Source of the DNA: Cellulomonas fimi
GTDB lineage: Bacteria; Actinomycetota; Actinomycetes; Actinomycetales; Cellulomonadaceae
Assembly (NCBI RefSeq): GCF_028583725.1
Contig: NZ_CP110680.1
Coordinates: 4,154,001-4,218,000, forward strand
Direction of reading: 5' to 3'
Length of the DNA stretch: 64,000 bases
The translations under genes and the position numbers were made by a program. Positions 61,030 through 64,000 of this stretch are shown here, piece by piece. Every line of letters begins with the position of its first letter. The first letter of the stretch is position 1. The notes under the pieces were generated by a model, which worked only from the letters and a program-made list of their open reading frames with translations, was not told where the DNA came from and ran no database searches.

Positions 61030-61064
61030 AACCTACGTCAGCGTAGGCTACGCATGCGTAGGTT
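61030..61064. promoter_or_regulatory. tandem palindromic operators of the E1/E2 operon promoter
   Basis: CCTACG-TCAG-CGTAGG (61032-61047) is followed directly by GCTACG-CATG-CGTAGG (61047-61062). The outer ends AACCTACG and CGTAGGTT are also complementary. On the minus strand TACGCT (complement of 61040-61045) could be the -10 of the operon, so a bound regulator would block it. Confidence 0.65.
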
Positions 61065-61222
61065 GCCCGCGAACCCGACGAACAAGGCTCGTCCGGACGC
61101 GTTGTGGAACCCCTACAGGACCCCGCCCGAGCTTTTCAGCCGCTCGCATCCCCCAGAACCCGTCGCCACCGGCCGATGACAAGGACAGGGCGGTGAGCGC
61201 CACCGCGGGAAGGGGCCCGACG

Positions 61223-61900
61223 ATGCGCGACGACGAGACCGGAACGAGCGGGACGACCGGCACGGCCGGGAGCACGACCGCGCCACCCGAGCCCTCCCGC
61301 GCGGTCGCGACCGGCCCGCACGCCGCCGACGCGGGGGCCGCCGATCCAAGCGCTGCCGCCCCGGAGCACTCGCACGTCGTCACCGAGCACGACGTGCGGC
61401 TGGCGCTGAGCAGCCTCGGGCTCGAGGACCGGGCGCTGACCGTCCACCGCGCGACGGCGTTCCTCACCGCGCTCGGCGTCACCGTCACGCACGCGCCCCT
61501 CCCCGCGACGCCGTGGTCGGCGGACACCGAGGACGCGCCCGTCACGGTTGTGGACGCCGCCGCCGCCGCCTCGCTGAGCGCCGCCTCGCTGGCCACGGTC
61601 CCGGTCGCCGTCGACGACGTCGCGCCGACCGAGCCGGGCGCGCGGGACCTCGTCCGTCCCGAGCGCAGCGCCGCGCCGACCGCGCGCGTGACCGTGCGCA
61701 TCCCGGCCGGCGACCGCGACGACGACACGTCCGTCGAGGGCGACATCGCAAACCTCCTGGAGGTGCTCGCACACTTGCAGGACCACCCGCCGGCACCGAC
61801 CCCCGACGAGCTGCGCACCCGCCCGCGCGTCGCCCTCCCGCACGTCCACCCGGCACGCCCGACCGTCCGCGCCGCGGTCCGCCGCCGCTCCATCGCCTGA
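61223..61900 (+). CDS. hypothetical protein
   Basis: I recognise no family. The 225-residue protein is Ala/Thr/Pro-rich without a signal peptide. A more ordered stretch runs EHDVRLALSSLGLEDRALTVHRATAFLTALG at residues 48-78, then a Val/Ala-rich segment and GDIANLLEVLAHLQDHPPAP. The ATG at 61223 follows AAGGGG at normal spacing; an in-frame GTG at 61193 is the alternative. It is divergent from the E1/E2 operon and 133 bp ahead of the aminotransferase. Confidence 0.55.
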   Translation: MRDDETGTSGTTGTAGSTTAPPEPSRAVATGPHAADAGAADPSAAAPEHSHVVTEHDVRLALSSLGLEDRALTVHRATAFLTALGVTVTHAPLPATPWSADTEDAPVTVVDAAAAASLSAASLATVPVAVDDVAPTEPGARDLVRPERSAAPTARVTVRIPAGDRDDDTSVEGDIANLLEVLAHLQDHPPAPTPDELRTRPRVALPHVHPARPTVRAAVRRRSIA

Positions 61901-62033
61901 CCCGGGTCCATCGCCCGACCCGCGCCCGCGCCCGGACGCGGCCCCAGCCCCGGACCCGGCCCCACCACGCGACGCGCACGACCGATCGCCCGTCGCCGCC
62001 AGGCGGCGCGTGCGCCGATGGCATGCTGGGGCG

Positions 62034-63101
62034 GTGAGCCGAGTTCCCCTGCGCAAGGCCCTCGCCGACCTGCCGCCGTACGTCCCGGGGGCTCGGGCTC
62101 CCGTCGGCGCGGCGGCGTACAAGCTGTCGTCGAACGAGAACCCGTACCCGCCGCTGCCGTCGGTGGTCGCGGCGATCGCGGACGCGGCGGTCGACGTCAA
62201 CCGCTACCCCGACATGTACGCGACGGAGCTCGTCGAGGCGATCGCGTCCTCGCTCGGCGTGGCACCGGAGAACGTCGTCACGGGCTGCGGCTCGGTCGCC
62301 GCGCTCGGGCACGTGCTCACCGCGGTGTGCGAGGCGGGCGACGAGGTCGTCTTCCCGTGGCGGTCGTTCGAGGCCTACCCGATCGCCGTCTCGCTGGCCG
62401 GGGCGGAGGGCGTGCGCGTGCCGGTGGGCGCCGACGGGCGGCTGGATCTGGAGGCGATGGCCAAGGCCGTCACCGCCCGCACGAAGGCGGTGCTCGTGTG
62501 CACGCCGAACAACCCGACCGGACCGGCCGTGCACGCGGACGAGCTCGCGGGCTTCCTGGCCGCCGTCCCCTCGCACGTGCTCGTGGTCGTCGACGAGGCG
62601 TACGTCGAGTTCGTGCGGGACGAGCGCGCCGCCGACGGGCTCGCGGTGTTCGCCGAGCACCCCAACGTCGTGCTGCTGCGCACGTTCTCGAAGGCCTACG
62701 GCCTCGCGGGCCTCCGTGTCGGCTACGCGGTGGCGCGTCCGCGCCTCGCGGCGGGCATCCGCGCGGCGTCGACCCCGTTCGGGGTGTCGCACGTCGCTCA
62801 GCTCGCCGCGCTCGCGTCGCTGCGTGCCCGGGACGAGCTGCTCCACCGCGTCGACGCGATCGTCGCCGAGCGCGGCCGGATGCTCGCGGGCCTGCACGCC
62901 CAGGGCTGGACGGTGCCGGACTCGCAGGCGAACTTCGTGTGGCTGCCGCTCGGCGACCACGCGTCGTCGTTCGCGGAGCGCTGCACGCGCGCCGGTGTGC
63001 TCGTCCGCCCGTTCGCCGGGGACGGCGTGCGGGTGAGCGTCGGCGAGCCGGAGGCGACCGACCTGTTCCTCGAGGTCGCCGCGGACGCCCACCGCCGCTA
63101 G
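62034..63101 (+). CDS. hisC: histidinol-phosphate/aromatic aminotransferase
   Basis: The 355-residue fold-type I aminotransferase is of the HisC family. Visible features are KLSSNENPYPP, TGCGSVAALGHVL, CTPNNPTGPAVH, VVVDEAYVEFV with the cofactor Asp, TFSKAYGLAGLRVGY with the Schiff-base K220, and the C-terminal Arg region GVRVSVGEPEATDLFL. It transfers the amino group to imidazoleacetol phosphate or, as in the actinobacterial Pat branch, to aromatic keto acids. No other his genes are near, so the Pat role is a real alternative. The GTG at 62034 is the start. Confidence 0.85.
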   Translation: MSRVPLRKALADLPPYVPGARAPVGAAAYKLSSNENPYPPLPSVVAAIADAAVDVNRYPDMYATELVEAIASSLGVAPENVVTGCGSVAALGHVLTAVCEAGDEVVFPWRSFEAYPIAVSLAGAEGVRVPVGADGRLDLEAMAKAVTARTKAVLVCTPNNPTGPAVHADELAGFLAAVPSHVLVVVDEAYVEFVRDERAADGLAVFAEHPNVVLLRTFSKAYGLAGLRVGYAVARPRLAAGIRAASTPFGVSHVAQLAALASLRARDELLHRVDAIVAERGRMLAGLHAQGWTVPDSQANFVWLPLGDHASSFAERCTRAGVLVRPFAGDGVRVSVGEPEATDLFLEVAADAHRR

Positions 63102-63118
63102 TCGCCCCGGCGGCGCCG

Positions 63119-63742
63119 TCACGGCGTCGGGGGTTCGAGGTCCAGCGACTCGACCCGCCACACCCCCTCGTACCAGGTGAGCGTCATGAGGACGCCGTAC
63201 CGGCCGCTGTCGACCGTGCCGGTCGTCACGCCCTCGGCGTCCACCAGCCGCGCCGGCCCCTCGACGAGCACGCCCGTGACGGCGAACCAGGATCCGGGCA
63301 CGATCTCGGTCGGCGTCGGGTCGAGGAGGTCCAGGTCACCGTCGGCCTCCGTGACGCCGATCGCTGCGAGCTCGACGACACGGTCGGTGACGTCGCGGCA
63401 GATGCCGCACGTGTCGGCGTACGTCCCGGTCAGAGCCGCGACCGAGCCCGTGGTGCGCGCGTGCGTCCAGAGCGCGAAGAGGTGGTCCGCGGCGGCGACG
63501 GCTCCTGCTCCGTCGCCGACCGCCATGGCGGCGGGAGGTTCCGGGGCCGGCGTGACGGCAGCGGTCGGGCTGCCCGGTACGACGCCGGCGGCCACGGCGC
63601 TGGACGCCACGGGGTCGACCTCCGACGGCGCGGTCCCGACGCACGCGGACAGCGTCCACGTCCCCGCCAGCACCGCCGTGATGCCGGCGACGCGCGCGAA
63701 GCGGACGCGCGGACGCGGACGCCGGTGGCAGGATCGACGCAT
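63119..63742 (-). CDS. DUF6318-like lipoprotein
   Basis: The 207-residue predicted lipoprotein has an Arg-rich n-region, a hydrophobic stretch and the lipobox LSAC. A Pro/Ala linker and a small folded domain follow, with FALWTHARTTGSVAALTGTYADTC, ICRDVTDRVVELAA and the terminal MLTLTWYEGVWRVESLDLE. The cysteines in DTCGIC resemble DUF6318 proteins. Start choice is uncertain: the ATG at 63742 overlaps the start codon of the divergent gene; a GTG at 63706 would still give a complete signal sequence and is perhaps likelier. Confidence 0.65.
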   Translation of the reverse strand: MRRSCHRRPRPRVRFARVAGITAVLAGTWTLSACVGTAPSEVDPVASSAVAAGVVPGSPTAAVTPAPEPPAAMAVGDGAGAVAAADHLFALWTHARTTGSVAALTGTYADTCGICRDVTDRVVELAAIGVTEADGDLDLLDPTPTEIVPGSWFAVTGVLVEGPARLVDAEGVTTGTVDSGRYGVLMTLTWYEGVWRVESLDLEPPTP

Positions 63743-64000
63743 GTCGTTCGTGGTGAGGGTGCTGATCAACGGCGTCGCGATCTGGTTCGCGACCCTCGTC
63801 CTGTCGGGCCTGACGATCGTGGGCGCCGACACCAACCTGGAGCAGGCGGGCATCATCCTGCTCATCGCGCTCGTCTTCGGGATCGTCAACGCGGTGGTCA
63901 AGCCGATCGTCGCGTTCCTGTCGATCCCCCTGTACATCCTGACGCTCGGCCTGTTCACCCTGGTGGTGAACGCGCTCATGCTCATGCTCACCGCGTGGAT
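63741..64000 (+). CDS. phage holin family membrane protein (TMEM/YvlD-like), 5' part
   Basis: The first 86 residues are visible before the window ends. They show hydrophobic helices (FVVRVLINGVAIWFATLVLS; IILLIALVFGIVNAVVKPIV; LYILTLGLFTLVVNALMLML) and the characteristic NAVVKPIVAFLSIPLYILTLG of the phage_holin_4_2/YvlD family. Despite the name, these are chromosomal membrane proteins of unknown role. The ATG at 63741 has AGGA about 8 bp upstream. Confidence 0.85.
   Translation, partial: MSFVVRVLINGVAIWFATLVLSGLTIVGADTNLEQAGIILLIALVFGIVNAVVKPIVAFLSIPLYILTLGLFTLVVNALMLMLTAW

Noticed and set aside
61901..62033. Possible gene or repeat in the C-rich gap before hisC
   Set aside because: Only low-complexity CCCGG-type sequence; the CCCGGGTC at its start lacks the 55-bp palindrome partner arm.

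Overview
This is a very GC-rich bacterial chromosome segment from an actinobacterium. GC-rich third codon positions, frequent GTG starts, ATGA/GTGA/TGATG gene junctions, promoters with a -10 element but no room for a leader, and two secreted AA10 lytic polysaccharide monooxygenases carrying CBM2 modules all point to a cellulolytic Micrococcales member such as Cellulomonas. That genus assignment is an inference from content; no rRNA lies in the window.

Layout. 0.2-2.3 kb: tRNA-Gly(CCC) facing a two-gene RloA/RloB (AbiL-type) phage-defence operon. 2.3-6.3 kb: SnoaL-like protein, secreted TAP-like peptidase and PLP decarboxylase. 6.4-12.1 kb: GH15 glycosidase followed by an ATP-grasp/alpha-E fusion that is translationally coupled to a transglutaminase. 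12.2-17.5 kb: unknown protein, DinB-fold protein and an ExaC-type aldehyde dehydrogenase with its DUF779 partner and a GAF regulator. 17.8-23.6 kb: a frameshifted zinc-ribbon/Ig-like membrane protein, a TetR regulator with a methyltransferase, and an acyltransferase/patatin pair. 23.8-32.1 kb: two LPMO genes sharing a LacI-type palindrome at almost the same distance upstream. Between them lie a serine recombinase split into two overlapping frames (an insertion of lower GC), an NHL/thioredoxin protein and a GAF-GGDEF protein. 32.2-36.6 kb: a trypsin-like protease with a small partner, then a compact six-gene operon of DUF6916-type proteins, a GNAT and three tail-collar paralogues without any other phage gene. 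36.7-42.8 kb: large CSLREA/Ig surface protein with a sortase-type C-terminus, WYL regulator divergent from a hydrolase, tandem repeats and a DUF6458 protein. 43-48.7 kb: S9 peptidase, AbiEi/DUF559-like protein and PhoX, separated by copies of a 55-bp palindromic repeat. 48.9-56.9 kb: copper module (CopD-CtaG fusion, CopC, YcnI, His-rich membrane protein), DHA2 transporter, Rieske lipoprotein. 57-61 kb: 2-oxo-acid dehydrogenase E1alpha-E1beta-E2 operon behind tandem palindromic operators. 61.2-64 kb: unknown protein, HisC-type aminotransferase, DUF6318-like lipoprotein and the start of a holin-like membrane protein cut by the window end.

Connections between genes. The LPMOs need copper, which the CopC/CopD/YcnI module would supply, and CtaG would deliver copper to cytochrome oxidase. 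The observations I rate highest are the collar/DUF6916/GNAT operon, the four-copy 55-bp palindrome family (one copy supplies the C-terminus of a gene), the RloAB defence pair, the shared LPMO operator, and two apparent frame breaks (zinc-ribbon protein, serine recombinase).
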